From assembly GCA_905211345.1 (NCBI GenBank), contig CAJMAO010000003.1, positions 1 to 64,000 on the forward strand: DNA of 64,000 nucleotides, read 5' to 3'. The notes beneath the pieces were generated by a model. That model worked only from the letters and a program-made list of their open reading frames with translations, was not told the origin of the DNA and searched no databases. The position numbers and the translations under genes are program-made. Origin of the DNA: an uncultured Prevotella sp. (GTDB lineage Bacteria > Bacteroidota > Bacteroidia > Bacteroidales > Bacteroidaceae). Shown piece after piece: positions 33,038-41,438 of this stretch (positions within the stretch are counted from its first letter, which is position 1; every line of letters begins with the position of its first letter).

Positions 33038-34144
33038 TTATAATCTTACTTTAAACTTCTTCAGCGCGACCACAAGCAGCACCACTTCCATGGCGCACAT
33101 CACCAAAACATCGGTCCGTATGTATTGCGCATCCACTCCCTGTATCATCAGGCGGCGCGCAGCGTCGATGTACCAGCGCGCAGGAACGATGGTGGAGAGG
33201 TATTGCAGCACCGGCGGCATGCTCTCGATTGGGAAGGCAAGACCTGACAGATAAACGGTGGGGATGATGAACAGCATCGACACTACCATCGCCGCCACCT
33301 GCGTGCGGACGAGCGTCGACACGAAAAGGCCGAGCGTAAGGCAGACGAGGAGGTAAAGCAGCGTTGTGCCGAGGAACGCCCACAGGCTGCCTGCCATCGG
33401 CACGCCGAGCACGAAGCGCGAAAGAACGAGCACCGTGGCGACGTTGAACGATGAAATCACAAAATAAGGCACGAGCTTCGACAGGATGATGCACGCCGGC
33501 GATAGCGGCGACGCCAACAGCACTTCCATCGTGCCCGTCTCCTTCTCGCGCACTATTGACACGCTGCTCATCATCACGCACACGAGCATGAGCACCATGC
33601 CCATTACGCCCGGAACGAAGTTGTACTCGCTCTTTTGCTGCGGGTTATAGAGCATCCGCGTTACCGGAACGATGTTCATCCGCACGTTATCGGCATTGCC
33701 CGACACGGCGTCCTGTTGCATGGAAGCGAGCACCTGCATGACGTATTGCAGGCGTATTGTGGCTTGGTTAGGCTCCGTTCCGTCAACGAGCAGCTGCACT
33801 TCGGCCGTGCCCTTATGCACCAAGTCGGCGGCGAAGCCGTTGCCGAAGATTACCGCTACGTCAACCTTGCCTTGGCGGAACAGGCTGTAGACGTCATCAA
33901 TGCCCGTCACGCTGTAGCAGAGCGACATGTACGGATTTGCCGCCAGGCGGTCGCACGCCTTACGGGTCAGCACGTCGTGCGACGAGTCGAGCACAGCCAC
34001 GCGCACGTTCTTCACTTCCGTCGACACGGCATAGCCGAACTGCAACAGCAGCACAACCGGTACGGCGAGCAGTATGAGCATGCTGCGACGGTCACGAATG
34101 ATGTGCAGAAACTCCTTGCCTATAAAAGAAACATATTGCTTCAT
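33038..34144 (-). CDS. ABC-2 family transporter permease
   Basis: A 368-residue paralogue of the neighbouring permease with the same layout: N-terminal helix (MLILLAVPVVLLLQFGYAV), periplasmic domain, then five helices with VLLASPLSPACIILSKLVPYF and YLSGLAFPIESMPPVLQYLS. The two permeases would form the heterodimeric membrane part of one exporter. It begins 4 bases after the ATPase stop codon. Confidence 0.9.
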   Translation of the reverse strand: MKQYVSFIGKEFLHIIRDRRSMLILLAVPVVLLLQFGYAVSTEVKNVRVAVLDSSHDVLTRKACDRLAANPYMSLCYSVTGIDDVYSLFRQGKVDVAVIFGNGFAADLVHKGTAEVQLLVDGTEPNQATIRLQYVMQVLASMQQDAVSGNADNVRMNIVPVTRMLYNPQQKSEYNFVPGVMGMVLMLVCVMMSSVSIVREKETGTMEVLLASPLSPACIILSKLVPYFVISSFNVATVLVLSRFVLGVPMAGSLWAFLGTTLLYLLVCLTLGLFVSTLVRTQVAAMVVSMLFIIPTVYLSGLAFPIESMPPVLQYLSTIVPARWYIDAARRLMIQGVDAQYIRTDVLVMCAMEVVLLVVALKKFKVRL

Positions 34145-34147
34145 GCG

Positions 34148-34888
34148 CTAACCCCTTTCCGCCTTGCGCGCAAGACTGTAAAAAACATCATACAAATTAT
34201 CTGTGCCCATGGCGGCCTTCAAGGCCTTGGGCGTGTCGAGAGCCTCTATGCGTCCGTCAACCATGACGGACACGCGGTCGCAATACTCGGCTTCGTCCAT
34301 ATAGTGAGTGGTGACGAATACGGTGGTGCCACGGTCGGCGGCGGCGTAAATCAGCTCCCAGAATGTGCGGCGCGTCATCGGGTCTACGCCTCCCGTAGGC
34401 TCGTCGAGGAACACTATTTCAGGCTCGTGAAAGGTCGCCACGGTGAAAGCCAGCTTCTGTTTCCAGCCCAACGGCAGCGAGCCTACGAGCGTGTCGCGCT
34501 CGTCTTCAAGCACAAGCGAACGCAGACACTCGGCCGTCTTGCGCCTTATCGTGCCTCCGTCCATGCCGTAAATGCCGCCGAAGAGGCGCATGTTCTCCGC
34601 CACGGTAAGGTCGTCGTAGAGCGAGAAGCGCTGACTCATGTAGCCTATGTGCCGCTTCACCTGCTCCGGCTGCTCGCCTACGTCATATCCGGCCACGACG
34701 GCACGTCCGGCCGTAGGGCGGCTAAGGCCGCAGAGCATGCGCATGGCAGTGGTCTTTCCGGCTCCGTTAGCGCCGAGAAAGCCGAATATCTCGCCACGGC
34801 GCACGCTAAAGCTGATATTGTCAACGGCAGTGAACGAGCCGAATTTCTTTGTCAGCCCGTCGGCCGTTATCACGCTTTCAGTATCCAT
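34148..34888 (-). CDS. ABC transporter ATP-binding protein
   Basis: A 246-residue ATPase. Walker A is GANGAGKTT near residues 38-46 and Walker B is IVFLDEPTGGVDP. The signature motif is degenerate, LPLGWKQ instead of LSGGxxQ, as is known for one half of YbhF-type ATPase pairs. With the next gene it forms an asymmetric ATPase pair, suggesting that one composite ATP site is impaired. The gap to the permease gene is 3 bases. Confidence 0.9.
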   Translation of the reverse strand: MDTESVITADGLTKKFGSFTAVDNISFSVRRGEIFGFLGANGAGKTTAMRMLCGLSRPTAGRAVVAGYDVGEQPEQVKRHIGYMSQRFSLYDDLTVAENMRLFGGIYGMDGGTIRRKTAECLRSLVLEDERDTLVGSLPLGWKQKLAFTVATFHEPEIVFLDEPTGGVDPMTRRTFWELIYAAADRGTTVFVTTHYMDEAEYCDRVSVMVDGRIEALDTPKALKAAMGTDNLYDVFYSLARKAERG

Positions 34889-34927
34889 ATATATTTTATT
34901 AAAAAATACGTCCGTTCATTACAGACG

Positions 34928-35839
34928 TTAAACGGTCTGACCCTTCATCAGCGACATGAAGCAATCTTCCACGGAAGGCCGTATCCCTTTCACCTCAATG
35001 CCTGTGTGTCCGCGCTGTTGCAGGTATTCCCACAATGTGTGAGAGGCAGCGGCTTCATCCAACGTAACGTGTATGCTGTCGCCGAAAGAGAATGACGTTG
35101 TTACACAGGCGCACTCTTTCAAATCATTAAGCAGTCTGTGCATGTCGTCACTACGCACGGCAAACAGCCGTGCGGAACAACTTTCACAGATTTCGCCGGG
35201 TGTACCGGTCTGTAGAAGTCGGCCGTTCTGCACGAGCGAAATTCGGTCGCACCACGACGCCTCGTCCATGTAAGGCGTTGACACGAGCACCGTTATGCCA
35301 TGGCTGCTCCTTATGCGTTGCAACATTTGCCAGAACTCGCGGCGCGACACGGGGTCGACGCCCGTCGTAGGCTCGTCAAGCAACAGCACGCGCGGAGCAT
35401 GTATCAGCGCACAGCAGAGAGCCAGCTTCTGCTTCATTCCGCCCGACAGCTTGCCGGCGCGGCGCGTCTTAAACGGCTCAAGGCGGCTGTAGACATCTTT
35501 TATTAGGTCGTAGTTCCGCTCAACAGTAGTGCCGAATACCGATGCAAAAAACCGCAAATTCTCCTCAACCGACAGGTCTTGGTAGAGCGAAAACCTGCCT
35601 GGCATGTAGCCGATGCGCCGCCGCAGCTCACGGTAGTCTTTAACTACGTCAAGGCCGTCAACCGTAGCCTGTCCGCCATCGGGCAGCAACAGCGTCGCCA
35701 ATATGCGGAATAGCGACGTCTTACCGGCGCCGTCAGGACCGATTATGCCGTATATTTCGCCTTCGCAGACGCTGAAGCCCAAGCCGCAAAGAGCCTCAAC
35801 ACGGCCGTATTGCTTGTGTAGATTGTCTACATAAATCAT
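34928..35839 (-). CDS. ABC transporter ATP-binding protein with C-terminal extension
   Basis: A 303-residue ATPase with Walker A GPDGAGKTS, a canonical signature LSGGMKQKL and Walker B LLLDEPTTGVDP. The last 70 residues are a small extra domain common in YbhF-like exporters. It is the full-strength partner of the degenerate ATPase downstream; in some bacteria the two are fused into one protein. Confidence 0.9.
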   Translation of the reverse strand: MIYVDNLHKQYGRVEALCGLGFSVCEGEIYGIIGPDGAGKTSLFRILATLLLPDGGQATVDGLDVVKDYRELRRRIGYMPGRFSLYQDLSVEENLRFFASVFGTTVERNYDLIKDVYSRLEPFKTRRAGKLSGGMKQKLALCCALIHAPRVLLLDEPTTGVDPVSRREFWQMLQRIRSSHGITVLVSTPYMDEASWCDRISLVQNGRLLQTGTPGEICESCSARLFAVRSDDMHRLLNDLKECACVTTSFSFGDSIHVTLDEAAASHTLWEYLQQRGHTGIEVKGIRPSVEDCFMSLMKGQTV

Positions 35840-35867
35840 ATTCTTAAAGGTAAAAAAGCATTTTTAA

Positions 35868-35998
35868 AGGTGAGAAAGTGAGATGGTGAGAAGGTGAGAA
35901 AATAAAATTGCTTGCAATGCAAATGGATTTTTCACTTTTCATTTTTCATTATTCATTCAAAAAGAATTGGATTTTTCACTTTTCACTATTCACTTTTC
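35868..35998. repeat. Word-based repeat (GGTGAGAA and TTTTCAC words)
   Basis: Left: GGTGAGAAAGTGAGATGGTG and more, 35868-35900. Right: GGATTTTTCACTTTTC twice (about 35926 and 35968) plus TATTCACTTTTCAC. The arms are less complementary than at other loci. The right arm shares GCAAATGGATTTTTCACTTT with the element at 39308, 3.3 kb away. It lies inside the efflux operon between the adaptor and ATPase genes. Confidence 0.5.
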
Positions 35999-36892
35999 AC
36001 TTAAAAAGTCCGCCTCTCCGTACATCCCGATTTTGAGCATTCCGTCGGTGTTCTTTACCTTTACTTTTACCGCGTAGACAAGGTTGGCGCGTTCGTCGCG
36101 CGTCTGTATCGTCTTCGGAGTGAACTCCGCCTTGTCTGCGATCCATTCAATCACGCCTTTGTACTCACGACTGTCGTCCTCGCCTAAGTCGGCATATACC
36201 CTGACTTGTTGTCCTATTTTCAGCGATGTGAGTTGCAGCGCGGTGACGTATGTGCGCAACGTCATGTCGCTTACGTCGGCAATTTTGAACAGCGGCTTGC
36301 CCGGCACGGCGTATTCGCCGGCTTCGGCATACTTCTCAAGCACCGTCCCGCTGATTGGCGACGTGATGCGGCACTTGCGCAGCTGGTCAACCACCTGCCA
36401 ACGCTCTATCTCAGCCGCATCCATCTGGCGGTTAAGGCTGCCGGTAGTGTTGTTGAGTTGCGACATCTGGGCGTCCAGCTGGCGGCGAAGCACGCGCACG
36501 CTGCTCTCCGCGTCTTCAAGTTGCTTACGGTTGGCGGCGTTGTCACGCACAAGCGCCGAGTAACGTTTAACCTCCAGCTCGGCCTTCTCCAGTTGTTGTT
36601 TCGTGACCGCAATCTGTTTGTTTATGTCCGGCCGCTGACTCGCGTAAACTTCTTTCGTCACGCCGAGGCGCATCGCACGAAGCTGCAGCTGCACCGTGTC
36701 GATAAGTCCTACCTGCTCACCCTTAGTCAGTTCGGTGCCTTCTTCAGCGTCGAAATACATCAGTTTGCCTGTCTGTTCGGCAGACACTATGATTTCGGTC
36801 GCCTCGAATGTTCCCATTGCGTCGTGCTCCATGCCACCTTTTGAGCAAGCAATCAATGATAAAACCGTCAATGCAAATATTATGTTCTTCAT
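35990..36892 (-). CDS. HlyD-family periplasmic adaptor lipoprotein
   Basis: A 300-residue membrane-fusion protein. The signal ends in LIAC (lipobox, Cys16). A lipoyl-like domain (TGKLMYFDAEEGTELTKGEQV) is interrupted by a coiled-coil hairpin (about residues 80-160, ITKQQLEKAELEVKRYSAL) and completed at TSPISGTVLEKYAEAGEYAV. It links the inner-membrane ABC exporter to the TolC channel, as in YbhG. Only 3 bases separate it from the TolC-family gene. Confidence 0.9.
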   Translation of the reverse strand: MKNIIFALTVLSLIACSKGGMEHDAMGTFEATEIIVSAEQTGKLMYFDAEEGTELTKGEQVGLIDTVQLQLRAMRLGVTKEVYASQRPDINKQIAVTKQQLEKAELEVKRYSALVRDNAANRKQLEDAESSVRVLRRQLDAQMSQLNNTTGSLNRQMDAAEIERWQVVDQLRKCRITSPISGTVLEKYAEAGEYAVPGKPLFKIADVSDMTLRTYVTALQLTSLKIGQQVRVYADLGEDDSREYKGVIEWIADKAEFTPKTIQTRDERANLVYAVKVKVKNTDGMLKIGMYGEADFLSEK

Positions 36893-36895
36893 CTT

Positions 36896-38149
36896 CTAAA
36901 AGTTATTTAAGTGCTTTATTTTGTACATTTCCTGCAACAGCTGTATCTCGTGCAGCCGCTTGCCGAGCTGCGCATCGCTCACGGCGTTGATGTCACGCAA
37001 CATCTCGTTAACCGTTTCAGTGCCGTTGGCAACACGCAGTTCGGCCTTTTCGCGTATGCGCCGGCGCAGCGTTATGATTTCATCGTCTTGCCTTAGCTGC
37101 TCACGCAGGTTGTCAACAGCTCCGATCTGCATCTCAGTTTGCAGGCGTGTGTTAAACAGAAACGCGTCGCGCTCCGACTGCACCGTCTGCCGCTCAATGT
37201 CAATGTTGCGGCGGTCGTTGGCCCGTGTGTATAGCGAACCGAAGCTCCACGACAGCGTTACACCTACTTTATAATAAGCGTCAAAGTCGTCTTTCAGCAT
37301 GTTCAGCCCCGGATTGCCGTAGCCGCCACGTGCAAACAGGCCGACATTTGGGCGCAAAGCCACGTTGAGAGATTTCTGCCTGGCGTCGAGCAGACGCTCC
37401 TGCGCGGCGTAAAGAGCAAGCTCTGGACGGCTGTTTGCGCAGTTTTGCAGGACAGGAAGCGTCGGCTTGACGAGCGTGTCGCCGTCGCCTATTTCCTTTC
37501 CGATGAACGTTGAAAGCATTTTCAGATACGTATTGCGCTGCGTCAGCAGGCTCGTTTCCCTCTGGCGCGCCTTCACTTGTTCCACTTTCACTGCGTCAAC
37601 GTCGGTCTGGTTGGCCGTTCCGCCCTTCACCATGGCCTCAACCGAGGCAAGAGAAAGCGACAAGTCGCTTTGCAACACGCCGACCTGCTTAAGCTGTTCG
37701 TCAAGCACAAGTATGCCGAAAAACAGCTCGTCAACGCGCCGGTTGACATCGTACATCGCCACGCTGACCTGCTCCCGCCCTACGTCGCCTTGCGCCTCGG
37801 CCAAGCGTTTGGCAGAAGCCACGGCTCCGCCGTCGTACACCTGTTGGCTGAGGGTTATGTTAACATCATACTGGTCTTTGCTTAACGTCGGTATGTCAAC
37901 GCCCGGCAGGGTGATGGGAATAGTCGTAACGTCGCTTTGGTAAGAAGCCGTGCCGCTCACGCTAACCTGCGGCAGCCACGCCTTCGCGGCGTTCGCCACG
38001 GTGAAGCGGCGGCTCTGCTCCACCAGGTCGTACTGCTTTATTACGGGATAATTATCCCTCGCCCAAGCCTTACACTGCTCCAAAGTGACCTGTGCATGGC
38101 CTGTGCCTGCGCAAAAGAACATCAATATGCAAACAAAATAGTTCTTCAT
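36896..38149 (-). CDS. TolC-family outer-membrane channel
   Basis: A 417-residue outer-membrane efflux protein, first gene of the efflux operon. The ATG at 38149 gives a signal peptide ending at GHAQ; the longer frame upstream lacks one. TolC-type helical repeats are visible (LTLEQCKAWARDNYP near the mature N-terminus, and QQVYDGGAVASAKRLAEAQ). It forms the exit duct for the ABC-2 exporter. Confidence 0.9.
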   Translation of the reverse strand: MKNYFVCILMFFCAGTGHAQVTLEQCKAWARDNYPVIKQYDLVEQSRRFTVANAAKAWLPQVSVSGTASYQSDVTTIPITLPGVDIPTLSKDQYDVNITLSQQVYDGGAVASAKRLAEAQGDVGREQVSVAMYDVNRRVDELFFGILVLDEQLKQVGVLQSDLSLSLASVEAMVKGGTANQTDVDAVKVEQVKARQRETSLLTQRNTYLKMLSTFIGKEIGDGDTLVKPTLPVLQNCANSRPELALYAAQERLLDARQKSLNVALRPNVGLFARGGYGNPGLNMLKDDFDAYYKVGVTLSWSFGSLYTRANDRRNIDIERQTVQSERDAFLFNTRLQTEMQIGAVDNLREQLRQDDEIITLRRRIREKAELRVANGTETVNEMLRDINAVSDAQLGKRLHEIQLLQEMYKIKHLNNF

Positions 38150-38176
38150 ACTAATCGGATGTTTATCGTTTAGTTT

Positions 38177-38184
38177 GCAAAGGT
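38177..38184 (-). promoter_or_regulatory. -7 promoter element of the efflux operon
   Basis: Read on the minus strand TACCTTTG is an exact match, 27 bases upstream of the TolC-family start codon. It faces the divergent AraC gene promoter across about 120 bases, a likely regulatory region. Confidence 0.65.
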
Positions 38185-38280
38185 AAGGCGTCAACCAATC
38201 CACAGCGTTATCTTATACAGTCATTAAATGTTCTTTTTGTACAAATATGTTTTCAAGCAATGCGGTTTTCATGGTAAAAC

Positions 38281-38311
38281 ATTGTCGATAAGTGCTATTT
38301 TCGTATTTTTG
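38281..38311 (+). promoter_or_regulatory. Promoter of the AraC-family gene
   Basis: ATTG (38281-38284), a 19-base spacer and TATTTTTG (38304-38311), 27 bases before the start codon. Confidence 0.65.
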
Positions 38312-38337
38312 CATCGTAACAATCAGATAAAAAGGAC

Positions 38338-39246
38338 ATGAAGAACAGATCTCCTGAACGTTTCTCTTTCCATGAACTGACGTCGATGTTGAGCGGCATA
38401 AAGTCGGCCGACGCACCGATAAAGTTCATCGGTAAGAACATAGCAATGCTCGGCAGGGACGGCAAGACGCTGCAAAACATCCTGCAAACCGACACGCCCT
38501 ACATAATGGAGGACTGCCGCATGGGCTTCGTTAAAAGCGGCAGCATAAGGCTGATGGTTAACCTCATCGAGCGCGAATACAGCGCAGGGACGTTCCCCTT
38601 CATATCGGCCGGCAGCATACTGCAAATCAACGGTATGAGCGAAGACTTCGACCTGCGCGGCATAATGATAAGCGACGAACGACTGAAGGCGGCCATGGGC
38701 AAGGCAATGCCGACCTGGTGCAGCGGCAACGCGACGTTTTTCACGGTACATCCGGCCGACGAAGACGCCGCCACCATCAGGCAGATATTCAGCACGATAT
38801 GGGATTTGATTAACAAAGAGCGTTTCCCCGACGAAACGCTTAACGGCCTAATACACGCCGTGATACATTATTACAGCTACCTGAAAGACATTGAAGCTGA
38901 CACGGCACAGCCCGAAACGTCTCGCGGCAAGGAGCTGTTCAACACCTTCATACGCCTTGTCAACCTGCACTCGAAGCACGAACGCAAGCTGCCTTTCTAT
39001 GCAGACAAGATGTGCGTGACGCCACGTTATCTCAGTACAATCATAAAACAGGTAAGCGGAATAACGGCAAAAGAATGGATTGACCGCGCCGTCGTGACTA
39101 ACGCGAAAGTGATGTTAAGATACAGCAGCAGGCAGGTGGCCGAAGTAGCTTACGCCCTCAACTTCCCCAACGTAAGCTTCTTCTGCAAGTTCTTCAAGCA
39201 CGCCACTGGCCAGACACCGCAGGAATACAGAGAAAAACGGAATTAA
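38338..39246 (+). CDS. AraC-family transcriptional regulator
   Basis: A 302-residue regulator with an N-terminal cupin-like sensor region and a C-terminal double HTH (about residues 215-300: LPFYADKMCVTPRYLSTIIKQ and VAEVAYALNFPNVSFFCKFFK, ending in GQTPQEYREKR). It is divergent from the six-gene efflux operon and probably controls it. The inducer is not predictable. Confidence 0.92.
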   Translation: MKNRSPERFSFHELTSMLSGIKSADAPIKFIGKNIAMLGRDGKTLQNILQTDTPYIMEDCRMGFVKSGSIRLMVNLIEREYSAGTFPFISAGSILQINGMSEDFDLRGIMISDERLKAAMGKAMPTWCSGNATFFTVHPADEDAATIRQIFSTIWDLINKERFPDETLNGLIHAVIHYYSYLKDIEADTAQPETSRGKELFNTFIRLVNLHSKHERKLPFYADKMCVTPRYLSTIIKQVSGITAKEWIDRAVVTNAKVMLRYSSRQVAEVAYALNFPNVSFFCKFFKHATGQTPQEYREKRN

Positions 39247-39348
39247 GTGAAAAGTGAAAAACGAAAAGTGAAAAATCCATTTGCTCACATCTTAATAGTA
39301 GATAAAGGCAAATGGATTTTTCACTTTTCGTTTTTCACTCTTCACTTT
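39245..39348. repeat. Word-based inverted repeat with 40-base arms
   Basis: The left arm (39245-39284) is built from AAGTGAAA words and ends TCCATTTGC; the right arm (39308-39348) is its complement with a single mismatch. The loop is about 23 bases. It sits between the convergent ends of the AraC gene and the DUF4738 gene and could terminate both. Confidence 0.8.
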
Positions 39349-39917
39349 TAATTATTCTCCACGTCGCTGTCGAGCCTCGTGTCCTTAGTGATTGTCATGC
39401 TTCCCGAATGTGAAACGGTGACAAGCAGAGGCACATAGTCGTCGCTGAGCGCGTCGGGCTGGCCTACACTTGCAGCGAAAACGATGTTGTCGCCGTCAAC
39501 ACGGTCGAAAACAATGCCGAGCAGCGCGCTTTTCTCAAGGTATTTGGCGTTGACATACGATGCAAAGTCCTTCTTGTTGAACGTCTTTTGGAATATCGGC
39601 TTCGACTCATACGCCATGCCGTCGTCCTTGTGAGACTCTATCGTGACGTCAATCACGTTGTCATAGTATTTGCCGCCTGCGTCGTCAGTAATAATCGGAA
39701 GCGACGTGTCGGCACGCCGCACGATGTTGACATAACAGCTTTTACCTTTCAATTTCACTTCCTCCATGAATCTTGAGTCCTGCATCTTGACAGGTCCTGA
39801 AGGAGCTTTGGCCGCTGGTTTCTTGGCGATGATGTTGTCGTTTGGCTTCTTCTCGCTACAAGCAGAGAGAGCCAATGCCGCCACGGCGGCGATGAACAGT
39901 GTCTGTAATGATTTCAT
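39348..39917 (-). CDS. DUF4738-like lipoprotein
   Basis: A 189-residue predicted lipoprotein; the ATG at 39917 gives a signal ending ALSAC (Cys20). The body matches my memory of DUF4738 (KLKGKSCYVNIVRRADTSLP, GGKYYDNVIDVTI, and a C-terminal YVPLLVTVSHSGSM). Function unknown; a small envelope protein. It is divergent from the DUF4230 pair and shares a 110-base promoter region with it. Confidence 0.75.
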   Translation of the reverse strand: MKSLQTLFIAAVAALALSACSEKKPNDNIIAKKPAAKAPSGPVKMQDSRFMEEVKLKGKSCYVNIVRRADTSLPIITDDAGGKYYDNVIDVTIESHKDDGMAYESKPIFQKTFNKKDFASYVNAKYLEKSALLGIVFDRVDGDNIVFAASVGQPDALSDDYVPLLVTVSHSGSMTITKDTRLDSDVENN

Positions 39918-39941
39918 TTCATTATTTTTCGTTTTACGGCG

Positions 39942-39972
39942 CAAAATTAGTATAAATTGATTAAAAAGCAAA
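39942..39972 (-). promoter_or_regulatory. Promoter of the DUF4738 lipoprotein gene
   Basis: Read on the minus strand: TTTG (39972-39969), a 19-base spacer and TAATTTTG (39949-39942). Full consensus. Confidence 0.8.
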
Positions 39973-40000
39973 ACAAAAAAAGGTTTCGCCTCTCTTTTCT

Positions 40001-40031
40001 TTTGAGTTTCATCCGTTTTTACTTAAATTTG
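40001..40031 (+). promoter_or_regulatory. Promoter of the DUF4230 pair
   Basis: TTTG (40001-40004), a 19-base spacer and TAAATTTG (40024-40031). Full consensus, 9 bases before the ATG at 40041, so the leader is only a few bases long. Confidence 0.8.
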
Positions 40032-40040
40032 TAACTAATT

Positions 40041-40718
40041 ATGAAGAAACTGGCACTTTATATCATCACAACCGCACTCGCGTTGGCCTCATGCAACAAT
40101 GGAACAAATACAAAAGTTGAGACCAAACCTGTTGACACTATTCCCGTAATGGTGATGCAGATACGGAAATGTTCCAAACTATACACGACCGAATATCGTG
40201 TGAGAAAGATTGTAACTCACGATGACAAGGTGGAACTCCAAGGCTCGTTGTTCAACCGTAAGTTCAATGTGGCGGTACCTTTGTCAGCCAGAAAGATAGC
40301 CATTCCCGTAGACGCAAAGCTCAAGGCATACGTTGACTTCGGGCAGTTCACGGAAAGAAACGTCACAACCGACGGACGCAAGATTGAGATAATCCTTCCC
40401 GACCCGAAAGTGGAACTAACATCAAGCCGTATCGACCATGACGAGATAAAGAAGCATGTATCGCTAATACGCTCTAATTTCACCGACGCGGAAATGTCCT
40501 CATACGAGCGGCAAGGCCGCGAACAGATAATAAAAAGCATACCACAAACGGGCATAATAGACATGGCCCGCGAAAGCGCCACACACGTGCTGGTACCGAT
40601 GCTGGTAAAAATGGGATACCGTGAGGAGGACATCACGATAACGTTCCGCAAGGATTTTACCGAGAGCGACATGCCGATGATACTTGAAAACACCATCATT
40701 GAAAATGACAGACAATAA
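40041..40718 (+). CDS. DUF4230 lipoprotein
   Basis: A 225-residue predicted lipoprotein (signal ending LASC, Cys18) with a DUF4230 body: MQIRKCSKLYTTEYRVRKIV, VPLSARKIAIPVDAKLKAYVDF and the RKIEIILPDPKVELTSSRID strand. DUF4230 proteins are widespread but uncharacterised. It overlaps the next DUF4230 gene by 14 bases, so the two paralogues are coupled and may form a pair. Confidence 0.85.
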   Translation: MKKLALYIITTALALASCNNGTNTKVETKPVDTIPVMVMQIRKCSKLYTTEYRVRKIVTHDDKVELQGSLFNRKFNVAVPLSARKIAIPVDAKLKAYVDFGQFTERNVTTDGRKIEIILPDPKVELTSSRIDHDEIKKHVSLIRSNFTDAEMSSYERQGREQIIKSIPQTGIIDMARESATHVLVPMLVKMGYREEDITITFRKDFTESDMPMILENTIIENDRQ

Positions 40719-41349
40719 GAACGTAAAAACAAAAAAGCCGTCACGGTGGCGCAACATCGTGACCGGCATGGGCCGGTTGAAGCTGTACGCCGTGGCGGCC
40801 GCACTGCTGCTGGGCATCGTATCGGCTGCTTACATAATGCGTTCATGCAGGCACGACACGATTACAACGCACGTGAACGACAAGATTGACATAACACCGA
40901 CACAGGTACTGGCCATAAAGGAGATAGGCGAATGGGAATTTTTATCTATTGAAGACGAAGAAATGGTCGATACGGTAAGGAAAAAACTTTTCGGCAGCGA
41001 CGAACTGATACGCATTTACAAAGGCACGTTGCGCCTCGGCATCGAACTTAGTGAAGCGGACGACGACTGGCTGACTACAGACGGAGACACGCTGTACGTG
41101 ATGTTACCGAAAATAAAGCTGCTTGACGATGACTTCATAGACGAGGCCGCCACACAACCGTTTTTCGAGTCGGGCACGTGGAATGACAAGGCGCGAGACG
41201 ACCTTTACCACCGTGCCAAGGCCAAAATGAAATACAGATGCCTGACAAAAGAAAACATCAAAAGCGCGGAAGACAATGCCCAACGGCAGTTTTACCAAAT
41301 GTTCAAGGCCATGGGATACAAGTTCGTGGTGGTTAGGTTTAAACGCTGA
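40705..41349 (+). CDS. DUF4230 membrane-anchored protein
   Basis: A 214-residue paralogue of the preceding gene, with an N-terminal membrane segment (LKLYAVAAALLLGIVSAAYIM) instead of a lipobox. The DUF4230 core is visible as VLAIKEIGEWEFLSIEDEEMVD, YKGTLRLGIEL and LYVMLPKIKLLDDDFID. ATG 40705 is preferred; the upstream in-frame start is TTG. A perfect palindrome follows its stop codon. Confidence 0.82.
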   Translation: MTDNKNVKTKKPSRWRNIVTGMGRLKLYAVAAALLLGIVSAAYIMRSCRHDTITTHVNDKIDITPTQVLAIKEIGEWEFLSIEDEEMVDTVRKKLFGSDELIRIYKGTLRLGIELSEADDDWLTTDGDTLYVMLPKIKLLDDDFIDEAATQPFFESGTWNDKARDDLYHRAKAKMKYRCLTKENIKSAEDNAQRQFYQMFKAMGYKFVVVRFKR

Positions 41350-41358
41350 AGATTATTG

Positions 41359-41438
41359 AATTAAGAATTAAGAGTTAAGAATTAAGAAAATTACCAACGA
41401 GGTATTATTTCTTAATTCTTAACTCTTAATTCTTAATT
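41359..41438. repeat. Word-based inverted repeat with perfect 31-base arms
   Basis: 41359-41389 (AATTAAGAATTAAGAGTTAA onward) and 41408-41438 are exact reverse complements with an 18-base loop. The element lies between convergent genes and overlaps the ArsG-like stop codon. It would act as a hairpin in transcripts from either side. Confidence 0.85.
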
